NCBI GenBank assembly: GCA_010093705.1 | Contig: MU006090.1 | Coordinates: forward strand, 1,453,817 to 1,517,816 | DNA length: 64,000 nucleotides | DNA from: Patellaria atrata CBS 101060 | Lineage: Eukaryota > Ascomycota > Dothideomycetes > Patellariales > Patellariaceae | Direction: 5' to 3' | Part shown: positions 20,526 through 30,960 of the stretch, one piece after another | Position numbering within the stretch: the first letter of the stretch is position 1 | Layout of the letters: the number at the start of each line of letters is the position of its first letter | Notes under the pieces: model-generated | Database searches by the model: none | What the model saw: only the letters and a program-made list of their open reading frames with translations | Told to the model about the DNA's origin: nothing | Position numbers and translations under genes: made by a program

Positions 20526-23396
20526 ATGGCTGCTGATACGTCCGCTATAATCGATACGGATACCCCTCTATTTTCAGGCCTCTCAGTCGCCATTATTACT
20601 AGTCGACAGTTGTCCCTGGAGAACGCGCAGGATGTGAGCAAGATGCAGATTTATATAGAGGACCATACTAACATATAGTAGCTTTCGAAGGATATCACCA
20701 CAAATGGCGGAGAATGCACCATCGTCGACACGGTTCCAGCACGTATAGAGGGCGATATCCGACGATACACACACATCATATCGCGAACCTCAGATTTTCC
20801 CGACTACAACGCTGCGCTGGATGCATTTATACATGTGATTAAACCTGCGTGGGTGGAATTCTGTATGCATAAGCGAAAACTCACGAACCCACGCGCGTAC
20901 AATCCGGACCCTGCTCTTATACTCTCAGAGGTGACCATTTGTTGCGGTGATTTACCGGAAGGTGATAAAGAGGCTATAATGGGAGGCGTAATAGCTATGG
21001 GAGGACAATATACGTCCGCATTGAGTAAGCTAGTCACACATCTGATAGCCTTAACGCTGGATGACGATAAATGCGAGCTTGCACTGAGAAAAGGATTGAA
21101 GTGTCAGATTGTACTCCCACACTGGTAAGATTCGGCTGTTCAATCGACTATAATACGTCTAACTGATAGTAGGTTTGACGACTGCTTGAAATTAGGCAAG
21201 AAAATCTCTGAACGGCCGTACAAGCTACCTGATCCTGAAATACTCTCGGTGTCTGCTAATTCGCGGAGAATTGCTCCTGCGTCTAATGCAGACATTACTG
21301 GTGCAATATCACCAATTGGTGGCGGTATACCGAGTCCAAAGAGCTCACCGGCGCCGAACTCTCGTTCTCTTAGTGTGTTTAATGGTAGAAAGGTCATGCT
21401 TGCCACTGATATGAACTTGACAGAGCATCTTCGAACCATTATCGAAGGTCTGATACGCCAAGGAGGTGGTGAAATCACAAATAACGTTGACGAAGCTACA
21501 ACATACGTATGTCTCTATCGGTCAGGGGAAGACTATCAAATAGCATCGTGGAAGGGTAAAGAAGTGGGCAACCTCTCCTGGTTATATTACCTTATCACCC
21601 ATAACACTTGGACTTCCCCGATGCGTCGTCTAATGCATTATCCCATTCCCACAAAGCCCATCCCTGGTTTCGAGAGCTATATTATAAGCTTGTCCAACTA
21701 TACCGGTGAAGCACGTATCTATCTCGAAAGCTTAGTGAAAGCCGCAGGGGCGCAATTCACAAAGACGATGAAGAGTGATAACACTCATCTTATCACGGCA
21801 CACAAAGGAAGTGAGAAATGCGATGCCGCTAAAGAATGGAATATCAATATTGTCAATCATCTTTGGTTGGAAGAGAGCTACGCAAAATATGAGATGCAGA
21901 GTCTCACCATCCCAAGGTATACAACTTTCCCGCCGCGGACAAACCTAGGCGAAGTCGTGGGGAAAACGGAGATAGATAAGGCAGCTTTAGAGAGGCACTT
22001 TTACAAGAAAGTTGTCGAACCCAGAAAAGTTCCAAGGCTGAGCCGAGCGAAGATAACCGATGATGAGGATGTAAAGCCCGCCTCGAAGAATAGGGGCAAC
22101 ACTCCTATAGCGGATAAGGGGAAAAACAGGGCCAACACCCCCACCGCGGATAAGGTGAAGAACATGGCCAACACCCCTACCGTTGACAGAGTAAAGAAAA
22201 CGCGTCATGGAACTCCGTTGCGTACACCAGCAGCAACTCGTCTCATAGACGAAAAGGAGAACGAGATACCACCTTCCGGAGGCAGAAGCGCCAAAACTAG
22301 AGCAATGTCTTTATTACATGATATGGCAGATGACATGACAAAGTACGAGAAGGAAAGTAAACGTGTCGGCGGGGTGGTATATGGTGGAAGAAAAGCATCA
22401 GATCCCGACCGAGTAGGAAACGATAAGGAAAGAGCCAAGGGTAAGAAACGGACGTCAGACGCGATGGATATCGATAAGGAGGAACATTTCAAAGAGCCGC
22501 AGAAGAAAGCAAAGAAGTCCAGGCCGTCGGATGCGATGGATACCGATGAAGACGAGAAGGTCAAGCAGCCACACAAGAGCGCGAAGAAGTCGAGACTGCC
22601 GTCCGGTAAACCTCCGATCCTGCACCGGTTGATGCTGTCCGGATACCAACCTTGGGTGAACAACTTGAAACAAGAATCCACAGATACAGTATGTTAAGCT
22701 TAGATAGGATATCTTTTTGAAATTGTGACTAATTTAACGCAGGCTAAACTTCGAGATCTCGGAATCCTCGTTACGAACAATCCAAAGGACGTCACCTTAC
22801 TCTGTGCACCGAAGATCGTTCGAACGAAGAAATTTGTGGCCGCGCTTGCTGCGGCACCCACGCTCGTCTCAACTTCCTTCATTGAGCATTGCTTGGCCGA
22901 GAACGAAATCCCTGACGTCGAAGATCATCCGTTCGAGGACACTGAGGGTGAAGAGACATATATTTTCGGCCTAGAGGAATCCCGACAGCGCGCCCTGCAA
23001 AACAAAGGCCATCTTCTCAGGGGTTGGCAGATCTTCTGCAGCGAAAACGTGAAGGGAGGATTTGATACGTACAAAGATATCATCGAAGCGAATGGAGGTG
23101 TCTGCACTTTATATCGGGGCAAGAACACCCTCAAGGTATCGAAACGCACGATCAACGAGCCAGGGGGACTCGCACCGTCCGGAGATCACTCGCAAAATCA
23201 GGGTGACGACGAGGGTGACGTGCTATACCTTCTCAGCGACCCGGATAAAGCTGCGGACAAGAAGATGTGGCCTAGCTTCAGGGAAGTGGCGAAGAAGGCG
23301 GATATGGTGCCGAGAATCGTCAAGACGGATTGGTTACTGTTCGTCGCTATGAGCCAGCAGATGTATTGGGAACCGAAGTACGAGATCAAGGGGTGA
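20526..23396 (+). CDS. RTT107: BRCT-repeat genome-stability scaffold, Rtt107/Brc1 homologue
   Basis: Four exons (20526-20633, 20682-21124, 21173-22688, 22743-23396) with introns of 48, 48 and 54 nt encode 906 aa. The N-terminal half contains four tandem BRCT-like units. Their conserved tryptophans lie in IKPAWVEFCMH, LPHWFDDCLKL, GNLSWLYYLI and VNHLWLEESYAKYEM. A charged, NLS-rich linker includes a 12-residue repeat and Ser/Thr-Pro sites. Two C-terminal BRCT units follow (GILVTNNPKDVTLLCAPKIVRTKKF; GWQIFCSENVKGGFD to IVKTDWLLFVAMSQQ). This 4+2 arrangement is that of yeast Rtt107/Esc4 and fission-yeast Brc1. In those species the C-terminal pair binds phosphorylated H2A and the protein scaffolds repair factors at stalled forks. 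Splice junctions restore BRCT continuity at each boundary. Confidence 0.9.
22087..22205 (+). repeat. 36-bp tandem repeat in the RTT107 linker
   Basis: Three in-frame copies of a 36-bp unit encode NRGNTPIADKGK, NRANTPTADKVK and NMANTPTVDRVK, with a degenerate fourth (TRHGTP). Each unit contains a TP dipeptide and basic residues, so it may multiply a phosphorylation or DNA-contact site. The low divergence suggests recent duplication. Confidence 0.85.
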
Positions 23397-23667
23397 TAAA
23401 GATTGTTTTTGTTTTTTAGCGATGATGATGCTTCTGGGTAGTGATGTCGCATTTCAGCGCTGCATTTCTGGCGCAGGAAGATTATTCAGCGAGTCCTCAT
23501 ATTCCCCTCGACAGGGTGATATGGGGTGATGATGGTGCCGTACGTCGGTCCACCAAGTCTATGTATATAATATCAGTATCAGGTATCAACCCAACAATCA
23601 AATAACCCCTTACCTCAACCATCTCCCAAACTCGACTCGACATTCCCCCATCAACCCCCCCTCCACC

Positions 23668-24282
23668 TCAAAAAAACTTAACCCCAAGCCCATCCCCCTC
23701 CCCAAAAACCTGCGCACGACCCCTCTTAACCACAACCCCCAAAACCCTCCTCAACAACTCCCCATCCATGCCATGGAACTCCTCCCCTGCGGTGCCCTCC
23801 CCCTCCCCGATCTCGTACAAAGTGAGCACGACACCCTTCTGCCCCGTCCGCTCCACCCACTCCTCCACCACAGCCGCCCACTCCTCCGCCCGCCGCCAAA
23901 AAACCCAACACCGACCCGTGAGCCCCTCCTCCCCTAGTATTTCCCCCTCTCCCGTCCCTGTGCCTACCCCCTTCTTACCCCCGCCGTCAACCCACTCAAC
24001 CCGGCCCCCTCCCTCAGCCGACCCCATCCACGCAAGCACGGCTTTTACATCTCCCGCACGTAGTCGGCGTCCGAGCCCTTCGTTGCAGAATAAAGGCAGC
24101 GCGAGAGCGGAGGGGAAGCGCAGGCTGAAGAGGCGGTGGTGGGCGCAGTAGGAGAGTATGAGGGCGGACCAGGAGGAGAGTTGGGAGGCGCGGGTCGAGG
24201 AGGTGGGTTGGAGGGTGAAGAAGGGGGGGAAGGAGTGGTGGGGGGGGAAGTGGAAGGGTTTGGGGTTCTGTTCGGTGGACAT
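23668..24282 (-). CDS. VPS25: ESCRT-II subunit Vps25
   Basis: A single exon of 204 aa. The N-terminus has the family's FPPFFTLQPTSSTRASQLSSW block, whose PPxF-like motifs contact Vps22 and Vps36. LILSYCAHHRLFSL follows in the first winged helix. The second winged helix has WVFWRRAEEWAAVVEEWV, VVLTLYEI, GEEFHGMDGELLRRVL and the terminal GLGVKFF, all diagnostic. Two Vps25 copies form the arms of ESCRT-II and recruit Vps20 for multivesicular-body sorting. A Gly/Glu-rich linker (GGGKKGVGTGTGEGE) expands the middle. The codons are unusually C/G-rich. A 50-bp dinucleotide repeat sits just upstream of the ATG. Confidence 0.95.
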   Translation of the reverse strand: MSTEQNPKPFHFPPHHSFPPFFTLQPTSSTRASQLSSWSALILSYCAHHRLFSLRFPSALALPLFCNEGLGRRLRAGDVKAVLAWMGSAEGGGRVEWVDGGGKKGVGTGTGEGEILGEEGLTGRCWVFWRRAEEWAAVVEEWVERTGQKGVVLTLYEIGEGEGTAGEEFHGMDGELLRRVLGVVVKRGRAQVFGEGDGLGVKFF

Positions 24283-24308
24283 TCCTGGGGGGAGGTTGAG
24301 CGGTTCTC

Positions 24309-24311
<3 letters not shown>

Positions 24312-24361
<50 letters not shown>
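24312..24361. repeat. (GT)25 microsatellite in the VPS25 5' leader/promoter
   Basis: Twenty-five perfect GT units on the plus strand, read as (AC)25 on the VPS25 strand. They start 30 bp upstream of the VPS25 ATG. Alternating purine-pyrimidine tracts can adopt Z-DNA and change length rapidly. Confidence 0.97.
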
Positions 24362-26043
24362 TTGGTGGTGTGTGGGCCGTTTTGTTGCGGGAAGGTAGGT
24401 AGGTGTTTAGGAACTCTCTGGCTTTCCTATCTGGGGTTTGTTAGGTGGGTTAGTGGTAGGGCTGTTATCGATAAGGGGAGATCTGGTGGATCGAGAACGG
24501 GAGACGGGAAGACGGGAGACGGGAGATTGGGATGTGGTCATAGCTCTCGAAGGTAAACCTCCCGTCCGCACTTCATGCTCCTTATCCCAACGCTTGCGAT
24601 ATAGAAACCTTGGTACTATTAATACCACGCCGTGTTGGCTTACAGTTGGCCTGATAACTTGAGGCCTTCCCGAATCCGAGCAATTCTTAGCTTTCGGGAC
24701 GGATAATTCTAGTCCTAGGGTTCATCGAGAACCCCAATGCTAACTCCCTAACCCCTCAATGGTACCCTACAATACGTCGTTGCAATATATTTATTTTGAC
24801 TTTAAACCCATCTCGATTCTAGTTATATATCGTTTCAAACGGAGAGTAAACTACCCAAATTCCCACCTATTATGCAGGGGTTTTAGGTGCCCCATGCTCA
24901 TCGATCCCTCTCGAACGGTAAGCAATAACGTAGGCTAAATGTTCGCATCATATGTCGCCCACGTGGTACTGTACTAATATGCAACTTACACGAACCATGT
25001 AGATGTAGTACTGACCTCGCACCGGGTCGGCAAGTGCGCCTAGATCATTTTTGATTTACCCGTGTATATGCACGGGAGCTGGCCGTCTTCGTGGCGGAGA
25101 CTGGTACGCTCTGTACATTGGTAAAGCAAAAGACGTCCAGATACCTTTTGCAACAACTCCAAGGGATGCCATACAGGTACGGTACGAGGCGGCCGGAATT
25201 CGAAAAGGCTGCCGTGTGGAACAGTAACTCGCAGCAATGAGTTTGATAAATCATTAGTATTAGATAGATATATATCCTCCAACCTCGCCTCGTCGCCGCG
25301 AGCTAGAAAGAGACGTCCACCGTACTATGAATTCTGCCATATGGATCCCGAAGCTGCCTCCTTCGACGGAAAGAAAAGTAGACATCTAAATGGATGAAGA
25401 GTCAAAAGGTTCAAAATCCAGCGCATAAACACTACCCGTCGCGCCCGCCCGCAGCGTGAAGAGAGGCCCAAAAGCAGGAAGATGAAGACTGCTGCTGACA
25501 ACGCCGACATGCATTGAAGACAGGAAAGACGCATGAAAGGTGTTGCTCTGCGCATACCAAAATAAACCCCAAATGGATGAGAGAATGACAACGTAAAACG
25601 CATACACGGGCCGTGCTCACGTCTCTTCGTAAGCCGCTCTCAATCAATATTGTTCGCGTTACGTCTTCTCATATGTCAATTGTGCTCATCCAGATAAAGA
25701 AAGAAACCGAAAAGTAAGATATGACGGTAAAGTGAGTGTTATGCAAAATCGCAAAAAATGTACCGAGAAATTAAAAAAAGAAATATGCAAAATGTGCAAA
25801 GTGACTAGACATAGTGTACAGGGTATGAAATATGTGATCCCCAGAAAATGCAATTTGATAAGAATCCCCCGAAAATGGCCAAACGCCGACCACCCGTAGT
25901 TGCTGCTGCTGATGTGTCCCAATCCCCCCAGAAATGCCACGAATGTACCAAACTAATGTAATCCGGCTGCTCTCGAGCAATTCGACAAAGTGTAAAGTCA
26001 AAATGTCGGAGGAATATCGTATGCTTAGCGAATATAAATTTAT
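24362..26043. other. Intergenic region between VPS25 promoter and RSC7 3' end
   Basis: About 1.7 kb containing VPS25 upstream sequence and the probable long 3' UTR of RSC7. An imperfect GGGAGACGG repeat lies near 24500-24525 and a GTACTGTAC motif near 24966-24975. The open frames at 25040-25940 are short and resemble no family. Confidence 0.5.
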
Positions 26044-28270
26044 TTAATACCCTTGCCAGTTCTGCTGCGGGCCCTGCCCAAGCGGTCCAGGCGCCCAACC
26101 TTGCATACCGGGTTGCTGGGCTGCACTGCTCTGATGCAGAAATTGTTGCGGAGTAGGGCTTTGCTGGTAAGGGTGACGGTTCATAGTTGGATAACCGCTG
26201 GCTCCCATGCCACTCATGCTTGGATAGACCATACCTGGACCGTGCATCGATCCGCTGCTTTGTGCATGATGAAGTTGAGGAGGTGCGTGTAATGGGGATT
26301 GTTGTGGATGTGGAGAATGTTGCTGGGGATGTTGTGCGTATTGCGGTATGTTGTGAGTTTGCGATAAAGGTGATGGTTGTGTGTGTTGTGGAGGCCACAT
26401 CTGGTTGGGAGGATAGCCGTATGAACCGGGTTGACCATGACCACTGGCCGTGCCCATGTTGAGCACAGGTGACCGATGATGCATCTGGTCGGGACGTATA
26501 GGTTGCTGATGCATGGGACGAACCGGTGACTGGGCCATGATATTCTGAGCATGTTGCTGCTGGGTGTAAGCGTGAGTAGCCGTTATCTGTGAGGAAGCTT
26601 GCGGTGGATGAGGGCTCAAGTTTTGTGGAGCAGATGGAATAGGAGTAGCTGTTGTATTCGAAACTTGTGGTGACTGCAGGCCTTGAGTAGTAGCGGGTGC
26701 TAAATTTTCTCCCTCAACAGCCGGTGGCTGTTGGAGCGCGGTCACCGGAGATTCGTGAGGTCGTTTCCAGTAATCATCTAAGAATTTACTACGATTCATC
26801 CTCTGTTGAGCTAGTGACCTGTTGAACTCAGCGGTCTGCGCGGCTTGACCAAGGTGCTCTGAGGTTGTACTTGGCTGACTTCTATCCAGATAAGGTGGAC
26901 CGGTCATCTCGTGCCGTGGACGCTGTACATTGCTGTAGTCTCTAGGACGCATATCGTCTGTAGCCACCGTATTGATCAATGGAGCTAATGTTGTTGGATT
27001 TATGCCTCCGATGGTATGCTGGCCAGGACCGTTGCTGTAAACGATCTCTCCATGTGGTAGAGCGGTTAAAGCATGTGCGTTTGCAGCCTCAGCCGCAGCA
27101 GCTTCTCGTTGCTTTGCTGCACCGGGTCTCTTCTCTCCCGCAGCATCTTCCTCCGTAAATCCTTGCTTCCTTGCTTTGCTTTCCCAATAATCATCTCGCA
27201 CTCTTCTTCCGTTCTGGACAACTCGACTTCCAAACTGGCGGAACATTGATCGTGCAGTAACAATAGCAATTTGCCTCGATCTGTACGAATACGGGAGTAT
27301 TTCTTGATGAATCAGATCGTCTTTCTCCGCCTGCGTCGCGATAATTTTGTATAGAGACCTGTTCTTATTGAATAAAAGATACGAATCCCTGTAGTTAAGC
27401 ACGCGTGCACACTCAGTTGCTAGCATAAACAGCTTATCCCCTCGGTGAGGTACGAAAAAGGTTCGACATCGGTACTCTCTTCCGTCTAATAGCTGGCCAT
27501 TGGCCGTCACCTTCTTCTCACCCGCCTCGTCGAATTCTCGGGGTATGTATTCATCACCTTCAGGACCGAGCTGATCAGTCGTATGATCTCGCACGGTTGG
27601 TAATGCTTTGATGACGGTGGTTTTGGTGGGTGTAGATTTGGCGGGCGATATTTGTGTTGGAGAAGTCTGTGGGAGCGGTTGAGTTTTCACCTGGGGTGTT
27701 TGCACCTGCGTGGAATGAGACTGGGATAGCGGTTGTACAGATGGATTGGGGCTCTCTGTAATTTTTGACTTCGGCGGCCTTCCACGTTTTCGCGGCTTAG
27801 TATCATCTGTGCTATGGATTAGCTGTCCAGCTCCAGACCCGGTGGCACCAGATCCCATATTGATCTTGCCGCTTGAATGAATGTACGAACCATCGTCGCC
27901 GAGAGTGTATTCACCATACTGTACCTCTGGGGAGCGACTGCGTTTGAGTCCCCGAGGACTTTGTTGGGGAGGCACGTTTGAGGTAGGATTGGAAAGCACT
28001 GCTTGATAGGAAGACAACCTGTCAGCGAAACCGTCTTTCATGACGTGGGAAGATATGTAAAATGTAACGATGACTACAAGGACGTATCGTGCAGTAGTAG
28101 ACGCGTCGATACACCGTTACATATGGGCGCGTTAATGGTAGGGTTGTAAGATGATCCATACCTGAGCTGTTCAATGCTGCGGGATTGATCGTACCGGAAC
28201 CATCCATTATGCCGCCACCTAATGGTCCTCCATTCACCGCCGCCGTAACAGGATGCGACATTGAGTACAT
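26044..28270 (-). CDS. RSC7: Rsc7/Swp82-family chromatin-remodelling subunit
   Basis: Two exons (28162-28270 and 26044-28034) around a 127-nt intron (GTATGG...GAAAG) give 699 aa. A classic AT-hook (KPRKRGRPPK, about 116-125) precedes the conserved Rsc7/Swp82 domain (about 194-335). That domain is recognisable by DEYIPREFDEAGEKKVTANG, REYRCRTFFVPHRGDKLFML, ATECARVLNYRDSYLLFNKN, SLYKIIATQAEKDDLI and RSRQIAIVTARSMFRQFGSR. The C-terminal half is a low-complexity Gln/Pro/His/Ser/Met-rich region ending QQNWQGY. In yeast, Rsc7/Npl6 is in RSC and Swp82 is in SWI/SNF; filamentous fungi usually have one such gene, so either complex is possible. The start is uncertain: MYSMSHP (28270), MSHP (28261), or an upstream exon, since the same frame stays open without an ATG for some distance. 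Confidence 0.9.
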
Positions 28271-29558
28271 AGCACTCTGAGCGAATTGAGCGCTGCTGGA
28301 ATACTCACTGGCGGCGTGCGGTCGGTTGGAGTGCGCACTTTAGACGCGTGGGCCGGGATTGTTGGAATTAAGTGCAATGCGCATACGGGTGTTGAACTAT
28401 GTCTTTGGCGATGATGGAAGTCATGCGATGGGCGATGTCGCAGAGGGAGGTTTGAATGTTCGGAGGACGTGTTGCAGTCTTGCAGTTGTTGCAGATGGGC
28501 TGCCGCGGATGGCTGCACGAACCCGATGGGTCTTGTGGGGATCGCGGTCCACGGACCCTGATTACTGGGATCTGGCGGGCGAAGGAATCATGCACTCGCA
28601 GGTGCCTTTGCAACCAACTATTTACAATAGACGAATTCAGTAAAGGTATTCGATCCTGATGGGCGTTTCGAAGAAGTTCGGTGTACAAGATTTCTGCTTG
28701 AGAAGCGCTCGAGGTGATGCAAGGGCGCCGAGGAGATTCTGGTGGATTGTCGCCGACGTACCACACACTTGACCCGAGAGCTGCCCGTCGGCTGCACCAC
28801 TTTCAGGAAGAGGAAGTCGGCGTGATGTAAGTTAGAAAAATGAAACAGCAGAAGATGATAAATCCCTTTGAGATGAACATGTCAGAGTCAGTATCGTAAT
28901 AGACAAGATGAACGAAAAGTTATTGTTCCAAAGGAGACTGCTCCGTCCTATTCCGCCGCCCGCTTTGCTGTTTTAAAAACAGCCTACGGCGCGGACATGG
29001 CGAAAGCAACAGTAAAAGCAACAATAACTTCTGCACAGTAATCCCAGCGCCATCATGAGCAGCGAGGAGTACAGTACAATTTCCTGGCTCGTGGAAACAA
29101 GGGATATGAATATACAGAAAAGCTTGACAGATGGATAAAGTGGTAGTAAATGGCCGGTTGGTAGGGGAAAAAGTGGTGATAAGATGCATGGATACATACA
29201 AGACGATTTGATGAGTTGCGCGCCCACCACCGAGCGCAAGGTTTGGGTCCAACCCGCGCCCGTTCGCACGACTTTGCGGCTTTCGAGTTCCACTGGATCT
29301 TGAAAGACGAAATATCCCGAGACAAGCTCCCGTGACAAGCACAGGGTCTGATGCTCTTCGTTGGTTGGGTTGGAAAATGGGAAGAGGATCTGGTGAATGA
29401 ATGACAACTCAGAGGTGCGTGAACTGGTGGGAGCCTCAAAAAGGCTGCGGGACGAACTAGACGGGAGAGGTATTATCGATAGGTAAGGTATGAATCGCGA
29501 CTTGAACACGCAACACAGAGTAAAGTAGGCGGGCACTAAAAGCAGTTGCAAAGCGCCA

Positions 29559-29563
<5 letters not shown>

Positions 29564-29594
<31 letters not shown>
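29564..29594. repeat. CT dinucleotide microsatellite
   Basis: About 15 uninterrupted TC/CT units in the gene-poor region, 1.3 kb upstream of the RSC7 coding start. On the RSC7 strand it reads as a GA tract, a type that can act as a nucleosome-depleting promoter element; that role is only a guess. Confidence 0.95.
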
Positions 29595-29598
<4 letters not shown>

Positions 29599-30933
29599 TC
29601 CTATCGTAAGCTATCGTCGGCTTACAGGCTTCCAGTAAAACGTGCTCTGGCCTGTCAATAATATGTAAGAAGATGTAAGAGGTCGCAATAATCAGATTTG
29701 TTGCTCGCGGCTAAATCGCTTCTTGGTATGGACGTCTTTTAGTCTCCAGTCTCCACGAAAACTGAGCCACAGTGGGCAGATCCCAGGGTGTTCCTTTTTT
29801 TTTTTTTAGCACGTCAGTATTGCTCTGTAGTAATCTTTGCTAGTCCTGGATAGGGTAGGACTGTGGAGGATTTCAGGTATTTACTCTTGAACCAGTGAAT
29901 AATAGTCGCCGGGTTCCAACCAAGGTGTAGACTGGACGAACGAATGGAATTGGAAAGGGAGCCTTCTCCAGTCAGTACCTTACTCGTCAGATTGAGTGAG
30001 GGCCACTATTATCAATGACTATTTGATATTTCTCCTGTCAGAACATTTCCGCTGCCCGGGGCTGGCTGGAATGAGTAGTCAAAAAGAAGGAGGGCAACGC
30101 TATAGCTTGAGGCAGTCACCTACCGAGATCTGGGGATAGGCAACAACCGAAGCACATACCTAGAGACACAAGGAGACACAGAACCAGCAAGAAGGGCATG
30201 CGCGTTCGGTGGCGGACTGAAGCGAAAGGTAACTAGGTCCTCAGGTTTGTTTCACAGACAGATCTTGCGGGAGATGCGTGACATTGGCTACAGCAGAACG
30301 TGCGCCAAACAAGAGGGTACAGGGTCAAGATGATTAGGTGAAATGGTTATGATGCCGCTGTCGTTTCCTGACGCCTGTATGGGCAGGAGGATGACACCGA
30401 ATAAATGGAGGGGTAAGGTTTGATAGAACTACTGGCAAAAGATGGTCTGTGAGCTCGGCGGAAAGACTGGAAGAGTGCGTGAATAGTGGCTTAAGTGGCC
30501 TCCACTCTCTCTTCAGCTTGAAGCGATCATGCAGCTTGACAGAGTGGAAAGCAATCGTTGGTCGGAAGGCTCTCAGATCGCTGCCAAAAGGCGAAGGAAA
30601 TGACCTGCATTTGATTGATTGATGTGCATGCGCGTATCGGGATCCGGCCATTGCCAGGCGATGAGAAAGCCTAGGCTCGAACGAGAACATCACAAGCTTA
30701 GAAAGTGTAAAAGGCGCGTATAGCTATAATCAATAATACTCATCACGACGGCCAAGAAATATTTTCGGGACATGTTTAGAGCCAGGTAGGCAGGTAGGTA
30801 GGGAGAGAAAGAGACAGAGAGTGAGAGGGGCAATGGTGGGGGAGATCTAAAAGGTAGGTTTCGCGCCGAAAAGAATAGAAAGATAGATGGCAAAATAGAT
30901 TCGACATTTGAGCTAGTTAGTTCCTAATGCTAC

Positions 30934-30960
30934 ATGTACTGTACTGTGCTGTACTGTACA
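30934..30960. repeat. TGTAC/GTAC palindromic run
   Basis: The second longest GTACTGTAC-type tract in the window (about 27 bp), lying in the 6-kb gene-poor region. It has the same composition as the tract at 1651-1684 but no flanking similarity that I can see. Confidence 0.85.

Noticed and set aside
22205-22681. Long antisense frame across the RTT107 linker
   Set aside because: A shadow of the low-complexity coding sequence on the other strand.
28368-29551. Minus-strand frames of 130-190 codons upstream of RSC7
   Set aside because: No motifs, biased composition and overlapping frames; more likely leader or promoter sequence.
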